A stretch of 64,000 nucleotides of DNA from Runella sp. SP2 (GTDB taxonomy: Bacteria; Bacteroidota; Bacteroidia; Cytophagales; Spirosomataceae): NCBI RefSeq assembly GCF_003711225.1, contig NZ_CP031030.1, forward strand, positions 2,728,001 to 2,792,000, in the 5' to 3' direction. The notes beneath the pieces are model-generated. The model was not told the DNA's origin and ran no database searches. It was given only the letters and a program-made list of their open reading frames with translations. Below, piece by piece: positions 17,479-27,016 of this stretch (positions within the stretch are counted from its first letter, which is position 1; the number at the start of each line of letters is the position of its first letter). Both the position numbers and the translations under genes were made by a program.

Positions 17479-18177
17479 TTAATCCTTCTGTGGCTTGATA
17501 GTTTTCATCTGAATTATATCCACCAAAAAGGCAAATGCCATCGAGAAATAGATATATCCTTTAGGAATTTCAAAATGAAATCCTTCGGCTAATAATGCCA
17601 CCCCAATCATCATTAAAAAGCAGAGTGCCAGTATCTTGAAAGAAGGGTGCTTTCGGATAAATTCACTAATTGGTTTTGAAGCAACTAGCATAATTACCAC
17701 CGTAACAATGACCGCTGTGTACATCACCCAAAGTTCTTGAACCATCCCAACGGCCGTAATAATAGAGTCGATAGAAAACACCAAATCCAATACGATAACC
17801 TCGGCTAACAACTGATTAAATGTGCTTTTTTTAGCAGTTGTAACGGTATCGTTTTTGTTGGCTTCTGTCTTGTGGTAAATCTCTTTGGTACTTTTATACA
17901 GAAGAAACAAACCTCCCCCAATCAAAATCAGCCCTTTCCCTGAAAATGGAATATCTAGCAGGGTGAATAACGTTTGGTCTAATTTTAAAATCCAAGAAAT
18001 AAATGCCAATAAACAAAGTCGCATTACCATAGCTAGAGAAATGCCCCAAAACCTGAGCTTATTTCTCTGATTCTCTGGCAGTTTATCCGCCAAAATGGAT
18101 ATAAAAATAATGTTATCAATGCCAAGAATAACTTCAAGTGCAATGAGCGAAACCAAAGGAATGAGTATGTCTATCAT
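17479..18177 (-). CDS. TerC-family integral membrane protein
   Basis: 232 residues and about seven membrane segments. The TerC signatures LEVILGIDNIIFISIL near the N-terminus and VIVLDLVFSIDSIITAVGM in the middle put paired acidic residues inside the membrane, as expected for metal-ion transport. Bacterial TerC/Alx/YkoY proteins are implicated in manganese export and metallation of exported proteins; tellurite resistance is a historical name. No ter operon partners are nearby. A single-gene transcript is likely: it lies 42 bp downstream of the oligopeptidase gene on the same strand and ends in a shared hairpin. Confidence 0.93.
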   Translation of the reverse strand: MIDILIPLVSLIALEVILGIDNIIFISILADKLPENQRNKLRFWGISLAMVMRLCLLAFISWILKLDQTLFTLLDIPFSGKGLILIGGGLFLLYKSTKEIYHKTEANKNDTVTTAKKSTFNQLLAEVIVLDLVFSIDSIITAVGMVQELWVMYTAVIVTVVIMLVASKPISEFIRKHPSFKILALCFLMMIGVALLAEGFHFEIPKGYIYFSMAFAFLVDIIQMKTIKPQKD

Positions 18178-18219
18178 TTTATTAAAAATTGGTTAGTGGT
18201 GTGATGTTAACAAACTTGT

Positions 18220-20364
18220 TTACTTCCCTATTCCCAATCGGCTAAGGATAAAAGCGTAGTTGAAGGCTTCGTCTTTGAGGTAATCAAAACGCCCCGTTGA
18301 ACCGCCGTGGCCTGAGTCCATGTTGGTTTTGAGAAGGACTACATTCTGGTCAGTTTTGAGCGTCCGTATTTTGGCGACCCATTTGGCTGGCTCGTGGAAG
18401 CCAACCTGCGAATCATTTAACCCACCCGTAGCCAAAATATTAGGATAATTCCCTTTTTTGAGGTTGTCGTAGGGTGAGTACGTCATGATATAATCGTAGT
18501 CAGCTTTTACGTTGGGATTACCCCATTGTTCGTATTCTTGGGTTGTCAGCGGAAGATTAGGGTCGAGCATAGTATTTATCACATCGACAAATGGTACTTC
18601 CGCCACCACTACTTTAAACAAACCAGGGCGTAGATTGGTCACGGCTCCCACCAACAAGCCCCCTGCACTTCCGCCGTTGATGGCTAATTTTTCTGGAGAC
18701 GTATATTTATCTTTCACGAGGTGCTCGGCACAGGCGATAAAATCGGTAAAGGTGTTCATTTTCTTCTGCAATTTCCCATCTTCGTACCACTGTTCGCCCA
18801 AATCAGACCCGCCACGAATTTGCGCAATGACATAGACAAAACCACGGTTGACCAAGCTAAAGATATTGGCATTAAAACCCGCATCCGACGAATACCCGTA
18901 CGACCCATACGAATACAATAAACAAGGGTTCGTTCCATCGAGTGTGATTCCTTTTTTATGTACAACAGCCATCGGGACTTTAACACCGTCTTTAGCCGTT
19001 GCCCAAAGGCGCTTTACCTCATAGTCGTCGGGATTAAACCCACTCGGTACTTCGCGTTCTTTGAGCTTTGTGCTGCTGTTGGTCAGCATGTCGTAGTCGT
19101 AGGTAGTAGTGGGGCGGTTAAGCGAAGTGTAAGCGTAACGGAATTTTGTTGAAGTAAAATCAGGCGTGCCCATGGGATAAGCGGTATAGACAGGCTCTGG
19201 AAACGATATAGTTTTGGTTGTTCCTGTGGCAAGTTCCCGTACTTGCATCTCTAATAATCCATTGACTCGTTTGGTGATGACCATGTATTTTTCAAAAATA
19301 TCGACCCCTTCTATTTTGGCCTTGGGGTCATGCGCTACAATCTCCTTCCAAGTACTGCGGTTTTGGTAGCCTTCTTTGGGTAATTCGTATATTTTTTGGT
19401 TTTTGTTTTGTGGATCTTTCCACGACACATAGTAGTGAGCGGGGTGGTCTGTAATGTTATATTCGACATCTTTTTGGCGCGGCAAAAACAGCACAAACTT
19501 ACCATTAGGCTGATCGGCGGGCAAGATACGGGTGTCGCCGCTAGTGAAACTTCCCGACTGAATCGCAACGATGCGTTTGGTTTTTGAACGACCTACGTAG
19601 CAGTTAAATAGCTCGTCTTTTTCTTCATATACAAGTTCGTCTTTGGCCTTACTTCCGACTACATGTTTATAAATTTTGTGCGAACGAAGGGCTGCATTTG
19701 GCACCGAATAAAATACTGTTTGATTATCAGCCGCCCACGCAAGGCTACCACCCATACGACTGATGACGTCGGGGAGCTCTTTGCCCGTTTGTAAATCCCG
19801 AAAACGTAGCTCAAACTCAGCATAAGAACCTGTGGTGTTGCTGACGTAAGCCGCAATGTTGTTGTTATCGCTTACTTCATAGCCTCCCATGATAAAAGCC
19901 CCTTTTCCTTCGGCCATTTTGTTTTCGTCAAAAATGACTTCCTCGGCGGCGTCAAGACTGCCTTTTTTGCGACAATGAACACTGTATTGCTGCCCTTTCC
20001 CAACGCGAGAATAGTAATAGTATCCATTATCGAACGACGGTACCGACTGGTCTTCTTCTTTGATTCGGCCTTTCATTTCGTCAAAAAGCGTTTTTTGAAG
20101 CGCTTTGGTCGAAGCCATCACCGTATCAGCATAGGCATTTTCAGCTTTCAGATAAGCAATGGTTTCAGGATTGGACTTATCCTTTAACCAATAATAATCG
20201 TCCACGCGCTGGTAGCCGTGGTTAGTAAAAGTCTGTGGCTTTTTGGCAGCAACGGGAGCGGCAGGATATTCGGCTTGGGTGAGCACTTTTGTTTGTTCGG
20301 GAGTGGTTTTACAACCTCCCAAAGCCAAACACACCACAAGGGTGCTGGGAATGAGGTTTTTCAT
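18220..20364 (-). CDS. ptrB: Oligopeptidase B, prolyl oligopeptidase family S9A, lipoprotein
   Basis: 714 residues. The N-terminus MKNLIPSTLVVCLALGGCKT is a lipoprotein signal with cleavage before Cys18. The following sequence contains YPAAPVAAKKPQTFTNHGYQ, then YYWLKDKSNPETIAYLKAEN, the typical oligopeptidase B start. A seven-bladed propeller leads to the alpha/beta-hydrolase domain with nucleophile NGGSAGGLLVGAV, the Asp in TGGLNDSQVGFHEPAKW and the His in DSGHGGSTGRFDYLKDEAF. The enzyme cuts short peptides after Arg/Lys. Lipidation suggests it faces the periplasm or outer membrane, whereas E. coli PtrB is cytoplasmic. Together with the M14, M48 and DPP4 genes it points to peptide scavenging. 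Confidence 0.93.
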   Translation of the reverse strand: MKNLIPSTLVVCLALGGCKTTPEQTKVLTQAEYPAAPVAAKKPQTFTNHGYQRVDDYYWLKDKSNPETIAYLKAENAYADTVMASTKALQKTLFDEMKGRIKEEDQSVPSFDNGYYYYSRVGKGQQYSVHCRKKGSLDAAEEVIFDENKMAEGKGAFIMGGYEVSDNNNIAAYVSNTTGSYAEFELRFRDLQTGKELPDVISRMGGSLAWAADNQTVFYSVPNAALRSHKIYKHVVGSKAKDELVYEEKDELFNCYVGRSKTKRIVAIQSGSFTSGDTRILPADQPNGKFVLFLPRQKDVEYNITDHPAHYYVSWKDPQNKNQKIYELPKEGYQNRSTWKEIVAHDPKAKIEGVDIFEKYMVITKRVNGLLEMQVRELATGTTKTISFPEPVYTAYPMGTPDFTSTKFRYAYTSLNRPTTTYDYDMLTNSSTKLKEREVPSGFNPDDYEVKRLWATAKDGVKVPMAVVHKKGITLDGTNPCLLYSYGSYGYSSDAGFNANIFSLVNRGFVYVIAQIRGGSDLGEQWYEDGKLQKKMNTFTDFIACAEHLVKDKYTSPEKLAINGGSAGGLLVGAVTNLRPGLFKVVVAEVPFVDVINTMLDPNLPLTTQEYEQWGNPNVKADYDYIMTYSPYDNLKKGNYPNILATGGLNDSQVGFHEPAKWVAKIRTLKTDQNVVLLKTNMDSGHGGSTGRFDYLKDEAFNYAFILSRLGIGK

Positions 20365-20549
20365 CGAAAATGGTTTTAGAATTTGGGGGTAATTTACGCA
20401 ATGAAACCGCTATTTCCCAACGAAAAAAGTGGGACTCATCCCTTGTATTCATCTATAAAATAGCCTAATTAGTCTGCACATTGTAGTAAAATAAAAAGAC
20501 CGAATAAGATATTCCTCAGAAAACTCGTCCTAAATTATTACATTTAGGG

Positions 20550-21704
20550 ATGTTTTTACAAAGAGCCATCACCTTTATTATTCTCTGTTTACTTTGGGTT
20601 TCGTGCGTTGAAGTCTATGATGTAAACTATCGTTTCAATGCGGAGGTTATTACCGTAGATGGATTCGTAACCAACGGATACGGTCTGACTGTTACCTTGA
20701 AAACAGCTCGTTCAGAAAATGCCACCTATTATTCGGTCCCGCTGCGAAATTGTGAGGTCGAAGTCAGGGTAGGCGATGGTTCGGTTGTAAAACTAACCGA
20801 ATACGAAAGTGGCGTGTATATGGCTCCCGCTACTTTTAATGGCCAAGTCGGTCAAACCTACCAATTACATTTCCGAACCCCCACAGGAAAAGTATATGAG
20901 TCAGAAAAAGAACAACTGAGGGCTTCCCCTGAAATTGATAAAGTCTATCACAAATACAACCGTGACGGCATCCTAGACCGCACAGGAAAACGAGTTGCTT
21001 TTTCTTCGTTGGATGTTTACGTTGATTTTAAAGACCCCGCCAATGAGCGCAACTTCTATTTGTGGCGCTGGACAGACTACGAGGAGCAAGGCTTATGTGC
21101 CACTTGCGAAGGCGGAAAACTCGACTCAAAAACGTTTGTGTGTATTCCTGAGCGTAACAGTCGGACGATATATGACTACCGATGTGATGCCCCTTGTTGG
21201 GAGATTTTTTACAGCAATGAAATTACCGTTTTTTCGGATATTTATTCCAATGGTCGCCAAGTTCAGGCCCAGCAAGTTGCCAAAATTCCGTTCTATGTGA
21301 TGGGAGGTGGATTTGCCAATCGGGCAGCGCTGGTCGAAATCCAACAATTGGCTATTTCTCCTAATGCCTACGAATATTACAAACTCCTACGAGATCAAGC
21401 TCAAAACACTGGTAATCTGACCGATACACCACCCTCGGCCATTATCGGTAACGTTAGAAACATAGATGACAGCACCGAAGAAGTAGTTGGCTATTTCGGG
21501 ACGGCAGGGGTGGCAAAATCCCGTCATTTTATTGATAAACGCCCTTATTCTAACGCCTACAAGTACCTCATGCTTGGGCGAGAACCTTCACTTGAGCCCG
21601 ACACCCCTCCCATGCCTCCTTTGTTTGAGTCTCGCCCTCCTTTAGCGCCCTGCGTGCAAAGTGCTACCCGAACGCCCATTCGTCCCGCAGGATGGCTTTT
21701 GTAA
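20550..21704 (+). CDS. DUF4249 lipoprotein, partner of TonB receptor
   Basis: 384 residues. Lipoprotein signal FIILCLLWVSC with acylated Cys near 19. The next 90 residues follow the DUF4249 pattern: VITVDGFVTNGYGLTVTLKT, then NCEVEVRVGDGSVVKL and an FNGQVGQTYQLHF strand set, forming an N-terminal beta-domain. The C-terminal part is cysteine-containing (GLCATCEGG, DYRCDAPCWEI). DUF4249 genes are almost always directly upstream of a carboxypeptidase-regulatory-domain TonB receptor in Bacteroidota, as here (58 bp gap). The role is thought to be as a surface lipoprotein lid or capture protein for the receptor; the ligand is unknown. Confidence 0.88.
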   Translation: MFLQRAITFIILCLLWVSCVEVYDVNYRFNAEVITVDGFVTNGYGLTVTLKTARSENATYYSVPLRNCEVEVRVGDGSVVKLTEYESGVYMAPATFNGQVGQTYQLHFRTPTGKVYESEKEQLRASPEIDKVYHKYNRDGILDRTGKRVAFSSLDVYVDFKDPANERNFYLWRWTDYEEQGLCATCEGGKLDSKTFVCIPERNSRTIYDYRCDAPCWEIFYSNEITVFSDIYSNGRQVQAQQVAKIPFYVMGGGFANRAALVEIQQLAISPNAYEYYKLLRDQAQNTGNLTDTPPSAIIGNVRNIDDSTEEVVGYFGTAGVAKSRHFIDKRPYSNAYKYLMLGREPSLEPDTPPMPPLFESRPPLAPCVQSATRTPIRPAGWLL

Positions 21705-21762
21705 AAGTGAGAAAGCCAATACCCCATTTTATTTTAACACCTGAGAAAACACTACAATTGGA

Positions 21763-24180
21763 ATGAAAATAAGGCTACTTCTTTTTCTCTGGCTAATGGC
21801 GGGTACGGGGTATATATGGGCCCAACAACGCGTCAAGCACCCACCCACCCGACCGTTTGAACTGAGTGGCATCGTTCGTGATTCACTAACGGGCGAACTT
21901 ATCAGCAATGCCGCCATTCGCCTAAATTTTGACAAATCTGGGCTTTATACCGATTCTACGGGCACTTTCACCATCATGCTCAGCAAAGCCGACTACACAG
22001 TAGTAATCAGCCGATTAGGATACCGTCCGCACCGCCTAAAACTCACACTTGACCAAAACATCCACTTAGACATCAAACTTCTCAACGTCGCCAAAGAGCT
22101 CGAAGAGGTTGTTATTTCTACCCAAGCAGTGGACGAAAATGTTGCTCGGCCTTTGCTAGGAGTAACGCAGTTGAACATTAAAACCATCAAACGCCTCCCC
22201 GCCATTTTGGGGGAAGTCGATGTACTACGAAGTTTGCAAATGCTTCCTGGGGTCACTTCCGTAGGGGAAGCCTCCAACGGGGTCAATATCCGCGGTGGTG
22301 CCGTTGACCAAAACCTAATTTTACTTGACGATGCCCCTATTTTTAACCCAACTCACTTGTTTGGTTTGTTTTCTGTTTTTCCGCCCGACGCCGTTTCTAG
22401 CATGGAACTGTACAAAGGAACGGCACCCGCTCGGTTTGGCGGGAGAGCTGCGTCGGTACTCGATATCTCGATGGCCAACCCATCCTTGGACAAATTTAAA
22501 CTCCAAGGCGGCATTAGTTTCGTCGCCAACCGCTTGACCGCCGAAATCCCGTTGGTCAAAGAAAAAGTGGGGTTATTGATAACGGGTCGCGGGGCATTCA
22601 ACGATTTTGCGTTTCAGTGGGGGCCTCAAAAATTAAAAAACATTCGGGCGAGTTTTGGAGATGCCGCCGCCAAGCTCTTTTGGAGAATCAATGATAAAAA
22701 TACCTTTTCGTTATCCAATTATTACAGCACCGATTTCTTCCAAACCGACCTTCTTGGCGGTATCAATAACATCAACTCCGTTTCTACCCAATACGATTAC
22801 AACACCCTCAATTTCACCGCTCGCTGGTTTCATGCTTTTCACGACCGACTCAACGTGCAAACCACAGCCGTTTTTAGTCAATACCGTCCTACCATCCTTT
22901 TGCCCGAGCTCAACAGCGATAACAAAGTAACGATTGGCTCCGAAATTCTTCAGCGACAGGCCAAGACCAACTTTAATTATACCCCCAACAAAGCCCATAA
23001 AATAGAATTTGGGGCAAACATGACCCATTATCAGTTACAGCCAGGCACGTTAAACCCTGGTGCCAACGACCGAGTTAACCCCTTGCGCGTCCCCAACGAA
23101 TACGGGCTAGAATTGGCGCTACACGCGGAAGATGAAATCTCAATAAACGCCAAAACAACTGTTTCGGTAGGGCTGCGCTATTCGTATTTTATGGCCTTAG
23201 GCCCCGCCGCCGTGCGTTCGTACGCCGACGGTAGCCCCAAATCCGAAGCCAGCATCATCGACTCCACTTTTTACGGAAGCTGCAAACCCCTCCAAACTTA
23301 CGGAGGTTTTGAGCCACGCGTGGGGCTACGTTATACCATCGACGAGCTGTCATCAATCAAATTTGGCTACAACCTCATGCGCCAGTATTTACAAGTAGTT
23401 TCCAATACCACCACTCCCCTTTCCACCTCACGTTGGAAAATGAGCGATGCCCACATTCGGCCGCAAGTGAGTCAGTTGTGGACAATTGGTTATTTCAAAA
23501 ATCTTAAAAATAACATCTATGAGTTCTCGGTAGAAGCTTACTACCGCGCCACCCAAAACGTGCTAGACTTCAAACCAGGTGCCGATTTTTTGTTACAAAA
23601 CTACATAGAAACCCAAGTATTGCAGGGACGGAGCAAATCGTACGGTTTAGAATTAATGCTTACCAAGAAAAAAGGCGAAATGACGGGTTGGGTCAATTAC
23701 ACGTATTCAAGGGTATTTAATTTGGTGAACGAAGGGCCTCGCTTCACCGAACGCATCAACGATGGCAAATGGTACCCTGCCAACTTCGACCGTCCTCACA
23801 ACGTCAACATGTCGCTCAATTTTAGTGAGAACAAGTACCACAGTCTTTCGTTGACATTCACCTACGGGACAGGCCGCCCCTACACCATCCCCAACGGCTT
23901 TGTGAGTTTCCAAGGGAAGGCCTACCCCTACTATGCCGAACGTAACCAAGGCCGTATCAAAGACTACCACCGACTTGATTTTTCGTGGCAAATCAACAAT
24001 CCATCTCTCAAAGACAAACGTTGGATTGGCAGCTGGATTTTCACCGTTTATAACCTCTACGGTCGCAAAAATCAGTACTCGGTATTTTTGAAAACCCAAG
24101 GAACAGCCTATACCGCCTACCAGCTTCAAATTTTTGCCTCCCCAATTGTATCTTTGGCATACAATTTCAAGTTTATGTAA
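21763..24180 (+). CDS. TonB-dependent outer-membrane receptor with carboxypeptidase-regulatory-like domain
   Basis: 805 residues. Signal peptide ends near WAQQ. Residues about 30-110 are a CarboxypepD_reg-like domain (GIVRDSLTGELISNAAIRL, then GLYTDSTGTFTI). Next is the plug: AILGEVDVLRSLQMLPGV, then SNGVNIRGGAVDQNLILLDD, then FNPTHLFGLFSVFPPDAVSS. The rest is the 22-strand barrel, ending in an aromatic C-terminus, SLAYNFKFM, as needed for outer-membrane insertion. It imports a ligand using TonB energy. With the DUF4249 lipoprotein it forms a two-gene uptake unit distinct from SusCD. No peptidase or glycosidase is in the same operon, so substrate identity is open. Confidence 0.95.
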   Translation: MKIRLLLFLWLMAGTGYIWAQQRVKHPPTRPFELSGIVRDSLTGELISNAAIRLNFDKSGLYTDSTGTFTIMLSKADYTVVISRLGYRPHRLKLTLDQNIHLDIKLLNVAKELEEVVISTQAVDENVARPLLGVTQLNIKTIKRLPAILGEVDVLRSLQMLPGVTSVGEASNGVNIRGGAVDQNLILLDDAPIFNPTHLFGLFSVFPPDAVSSMELYKGTAPARFGGRAASVLDISMANPSLDKFKLQGGISFVANRLTAEIPLVKEKVGLLITGRGAFNDFAFQWGPQKLKNIRASFGDAAAKLFWRINDKNTFSLSNYYSTDFFQTDLLGGINNINSVSTQYDYNTLNFTARWFHAFHDRLNVQTTAVFSQYRPTILLPELNSDNKVTIGSEILQRQAKTNFNYTPNKAHKIEFGANMTHYQLQPGTLNPGANDRVNPLRVPNEYGLELALHAEDEISINAKTTVSVGLRYSYFMALGPAAVRSYADGSPKSEASIIDSTFYGSCKPLQTYGGFEPRVGLRYTIDELSSIKFGYNLMRQYLQVVSNTTTPLSTSRWKMSDAHIRPQVSQLWTIGYFKNLKNNIYEFSVEAYYRATQNVLDFKPGADFLLQNYIETQVLQGRSKSYGLELMLTKKKGEMTGWVNYTYSRVFNLVNEGPRFTERINDGKWYPANFDRPHNVNMSLNFSENKYHSLSLTFTYGTGRPYTIPNGFVSFQGKAYPYYAERNQGRIKDYHRLDFSWQINNPSLKDKRWIGSWIFTVYNLYGRKNQYSVFLKTQGTAYTAYQLQIFASPIVSLAYNFKFM

Positions 24181-24212
24181 AAATCAGATACTCACTTATC
24201 AATCAACAACCA

Positions 24213-26372
24213 ATGGCCATTGATTATTCAGTAAAAGACGGGGTAGCGATGATTGTGTGGAACATGACAAGCTCGCCCATGAACGTCCTCAACGACGACT
24301 CAGTTCCTGCCTTTGGAGTAGCGCTCGAAAAAGCTTTCTCTGATGCCGACGTGAAAGGAATCGTCATTACATCCTCCAAGCCCGAGTTTGTGGCAGGAGC
24401 TGACCTAAAAATGATTTTGCGTAATCAAGGGGGCGACCCTGCCGAAATGCTCAAAATCTCCGCGGGACTTAACGAGCTTTTTCGACGCATCGAAACCAAC
24501 GGCAAACCCGTAGTCGCGGCCATCAATGGCACAGCGCTGGGTGGTGGCTTAGAAATATGTCTGGCTTGCCATTATCGAGTCGCCCTCAACAACCCCAAAA
24601 CCAAACTGGGGCTTCCCGAAGTAAAAGTTGGGCTACTACCTGGCGCGGGTGGTACGCAACGTTTGCCGCGGATGATTGGAATGCAAGCCGCTTTACCATT
24701 GATTTTGGAAGGCAAAGAACTCTCCCCTAAAGATGCCTTAGGTATGGGGATTGTCGATGCCGTCGCCGAAACCCGCGAAGAAATGCTCGAAAAGGCTTTT
24801 TCTTGGATTGCAGCCAATCCAAAACCGCTAAAACCTTGGGACGAAATCAATAAAAAAACGGGTAAAATTCAGGCCAAAGACAATTACAAAGTCCCCAATG
24901 GAGCCGTTCTAAGCCCCGTTGGAATGCAAACCTTTACGGTAGGAACGGCGATGATGATGGACAAATCGAAAGGAAATTATCCTTCGACTCAGCACATCAT
25001 GTCATGCGTTTACGAGGGCTTGTTGGTCAACATCGACCGAGGCATTGCCATTGAAGCCCGTCATTTTGTCAAAGTTGCCACCTCCAAAGAAGCAGGTAAT
25101 CTCATTAGGACGATGTTTTTGGGCTTAAACGAAGCCAACAAAGGTGCAAGTCGCCCCAAAGACATTGCCAAGACGGAGGTAAAAAAATTGGGTGTTTTGG
25201 GTGCGGGCATGATGGGTGCAGGCATTGCCTACGTAAGTGCGCTGGCGGGCATCGAAGTCATTTTAAAAGACGTCAGCCAAGAAGCAGCTGAAAAAGGCAA
25301 GGACTACGCACGTAGTTTGTTAAAAAAAGCCGTGGAACGCGGCAAATTCGACGCATTGAAAGCCGAAGGCGTATTGGACTTAATCAAACCGACAGCCAAC
25401 GCCGATGATTTGGCAGGTAGTGAGCTAATCATCGAAGCAGTCTTTGAAAACCGCGAGCTAAAAGCCACCGTTACTCAAGAAGCCGAGCCTCAATTGACCG
25501 CAAATGGGGTATTTGCCTCCAATACGTCCACCTTGCCCATCACGGGTTTAGCAAAAGCATCAGCTAATCCTAAAAACTTTATTGGTATTCACTTTTTCTC
25601 GCCCGTCGATAAAATGATGTTGGTGGAGTTGATTGTGGGTAAAGAAACTTCTGACTACGCCCTAGCAGTAGCCATAGATTACACCCGTAAAATCAAAAAA
25701 ACGCCGATTGTTGTCAACGACTCGCGGGGCTTTTACACTTCGCGGTGTTTTGGCACTTACACTTCCGAAGGAATGGAGCTTCTGAAAGATGGGGTAAACC
25801 CTGTCTTGATTGAAAACGCAGGAAAACTGGCTGGAATGCCCGTAGGGCCGTTGGCAGTCTCGGACGAAGTGGCACTTGATTTGGTTTATAAAATCGCGGG
25901 ACAAGCCGTAAAAGACGGTGTACTGGCCGAAACCGACACTAGCTACCAAATTGGGAAACAATTTACTGAAATGGGGCGCTTGGGTAAAAAAGCCAAAGCA
26001 GGGTTTTACGAATACCCAGAAGGTGGCCAAAAACACTTATGGGAAGGTTTGGCCGAATTATTTCCCGTCAGTACCCAACAGCCTACGTTGGAAGAAGTAA
26101 AAACGCGTTTGTTATACCGTCAAGCGTTAGAAACGGTGCGGTGCTTTGAGGAGGGAGTGATACGAACGCGCCTTGACGCCGATTTAGGCTCGATTCTCGG
26201 CTGGGGTTTCCCTCCTTACGCGGGCGGCACGCTGTCGTTTGTCGATTATGTGGGCATTTCTACTTTTGTTTCAACGTGCGACCGCCTCGCTGATAGTTAC
26301 GGAGAGCGTTTCCGCCCCACTGAGAAGCTACGAGCAATGGCAGCTGCGGACGAGGGCTTCATCAAAAAATAA
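24213..26372 (+). CDS. fadJ: Fatty-acid oxidation complex: enoyl-CoA hydratase / 3-hydroxyacyl-CoA dehydrogenase
   Basis: 719 residues, fused bifunctional beta-oxidation enzyme. The N-terminal crotonase domain (1-190) has PEFVAGADLKMI, the oxyanion-hole segment NGTALGGGLEICLACHYRVA and catalytic glutamates in LPEVKVGLLPGAGGTQRLPR. The central NAD-binding domain starts KKLGVLGAGMMGAGIAYVSA (about residue 325). The dehydrogenase catalytic His is in IGIHFFSPVDKMMLVE, and the C-terminal 3HCDH helical domains complete the protein. It hydrates enoyl-CoA and oxidises the hydroxyacyl-CoA. The thiolase partner is not in this window. It begins 32 bp after the TonB-receptor gene, so some read-through is possible, and ends in an intrinsic terminator. 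FadB versus FadJ type is not decided by sequence alone. Confidence 0.93.
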   Translation: MAIDYSVKDGVAMIVWNMTSSPMNVLNDDSVPAFGVALEKAFSDADVKGIVITSSKPEFVAGADLKMILRNQGGDPAEMLKISAGLNELFRRIETNGKPVVAAINGTALGGGLEICLACHYRVALNNPKTKLGLPEVKVGLLPGAGGTQRLPRMIGMQAALPLILEGKELSPKDALGMGIVDAVAETREEMLEKAFSWIAANPKPLKPWDEINKKTGKIQAKDNYKVPNGAVLSPVGMQTFTVGTAMMMDKSKGNYPSTQHIMSCVYEGLLVNIDRGIAIEARHFVKVATSKEAGNLIRTMFLGLNEANKGASRPKDIAKTEVKKLGVLGAGMMGAGIAYVSALAGIEVILKDVSQEAAEKGKDYARSLLKKAVERGKFDALKAEGVLDLIKPTANADDLAGSELIIEAVFENRELKATVTQEAEPQLTANGVFASNTSTLPITGLAKASANPKNFIGIHFFSPVDKMMLVELIVGKETSDYALAVAIDYTRKIKKTPIVVNDSRGFYTSRCFGTYTSEGMELLKDGVNPVLIENAGKLAGMPVGPLAVSDEVALDLVYKIAGQAVKDGVLAETDTSYQIGKQFTEMGRLGKKAKAGFYEYPEGGQKHLWEGLAELFPVSTQQPTLEEVKTRLLYRQALETVRCFEEGVIRTRLDADLGSILGWGFPPYAGGTLSFVDYVGISTFVSTCDRLADSYGERFRPTEKLRAMAAADEGFIKK

Positions 26373-26373
26373 A

Positions 26374-26430
26374 AAGAGTGTTGGTGGAAATTTTAATTTA
26401 AAGTCTCCACCAACACTCTTAAAAATAAAA
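26374..26430 (+). terminator. Intrinsic terminator after fadJ
   Basis: A 15-bp perfect stem AAGAGTGTTGGTGGA (26374-26388) with TCCACCAACACTCTT (26406-26420), a 17-nt AT loop and an A/T-rich tail. It directly follows the fadJ stop. Confidence 0.88.
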
Positions 26431-26533
26431 ATTTTTACTTTTTTTTCAACACTTATCTTTCTGAAAAACAGTACCATTGCCTTAAAAACGCGGATTTGAT
26501 AAAAATATTTTTTCAAAAAAATCAAAAAAACGC

Positions 26534-26564
26534 TTGACAAACGCCCAAAAACGCCCTACCTTTG
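26534..26564 (+). promoter_or_regulatory. Bacteroidota sigma-type promoter for tRNA-Arg
   Basis: TTGACA (26534-26539) and TACCTTTG (26557-26564), with 20 bp between TTG and TA, match the -33 TTG / -7 TAnnTTTG consensus. The predicted start is near 26570, about 35 bp before the tRNA 5' end. Confidence 0.9.
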
Positions 26565-26604
26565 CAGTCCCAAAACAATGGGAATTAAATAAAAAAAACG
26601 ACAC

Positions 26605-26678
26605 GGTTGCGTAGCTCAATTGGATAGAGCATCTGACTACGGATCAGAAGGTTTGGGGTTCGAATCCCTACGTGACCA
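26605..26678 (+). tRNA. tRNA-Arg (anticodon ACG)
   Basis: A 74-nt cloverleaf can be folded by hand. The acceptor GGTTGCG pairs with CGTGACC (two G-U pairs), the D-arm is GCTC/GAGC, and the anticodon stem is TCTGA/TCAGA with loop CTACGGA giving anticodon ACG (read as ICG for CGN arginine codons). The T-arm is TGGGG/CCCTA with TTCGAAT loop, and the discriminator is A. CCA is not encoded, as usual in this phylum. A strong promoter and a terminator flank it, so it is transcribed alone. Confidence 0.97.
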
Positions 26679-26680
26679 CA

Positions 26681-26716
26681 AAAACCCCTCAAAACAGTTG
26701 TTTTGAGGGGTTTTTT
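26681..26716 (+). terminator. Intrinsic terminator of tRNA-Arg
   Basis: A 16-bp perfect stem AAAACCCCTCAAAACA with TGTTTTGAGGGGTTTT (26681-26714), followed by TT. It starts 2 nt after the tRNA. Confidence 0.95.
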
Positions 26717-26750
26717 ATTGTTTGTTTCTGATAGGCATGGGGGGCAACGA

Positions 26751-26993
26751 ATGTGCAAAAGCAAATGTACCAGTTCCTGTCTACGAATTTTACTGGGCAG
26801 GATTGAAGTACATTTTACGTCGGTGAAAATCTTGGCATTAATGAGGGAAGCCCCTGAAATAACAATTCCTGCATTGGCCAAAGAAACACGAATCGCCATT
26901 CACTCAGTAGAACGTGCTATTGAGAAACTTAAAAAAGAAAATAAAATCGAACGGATTGGCCCCGATAATGGCGGTTACTGGAAGGTTTTATAA
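26751..26993 (+). pseudogene. Winged-helix fragment, likely remnant of a larger DNA-binding protein
   Basis: The last 55 codons encode a convincing winged helix: REAPEITIPALAKETRIAI, then HSVERAIEKLKKENKIERIG and PDNGGYWKVL. This is typical of the C-terminal HTH of AlbA_2/ATP-binding DNA-binding proteins and related regulators. The upstream 30 codons (from ATG 26751) do not look like protein of that family, and the reading frame opens inside the tRNA terminator, so the 5' part appears lost. A small free-standing regulator starting at GTG 26823 remains possible. Its position directly behind a tRNA suggests debris from an integrated element. Confidence 0.6.
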
Positions 26994-27016
26994 TCTCTTG
27001 TCAGCTTTTTTACACC

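Noticed and set aside
26585-26899. Minus-strand ORF of 104 codons over the tRNA
   Set aside because: It is the antisense of the tRNA-Arg gene; the translated stretch around GIRTPNLLIRSQMLYPIELR is a well-known artefact of reading a tRNA backwards.
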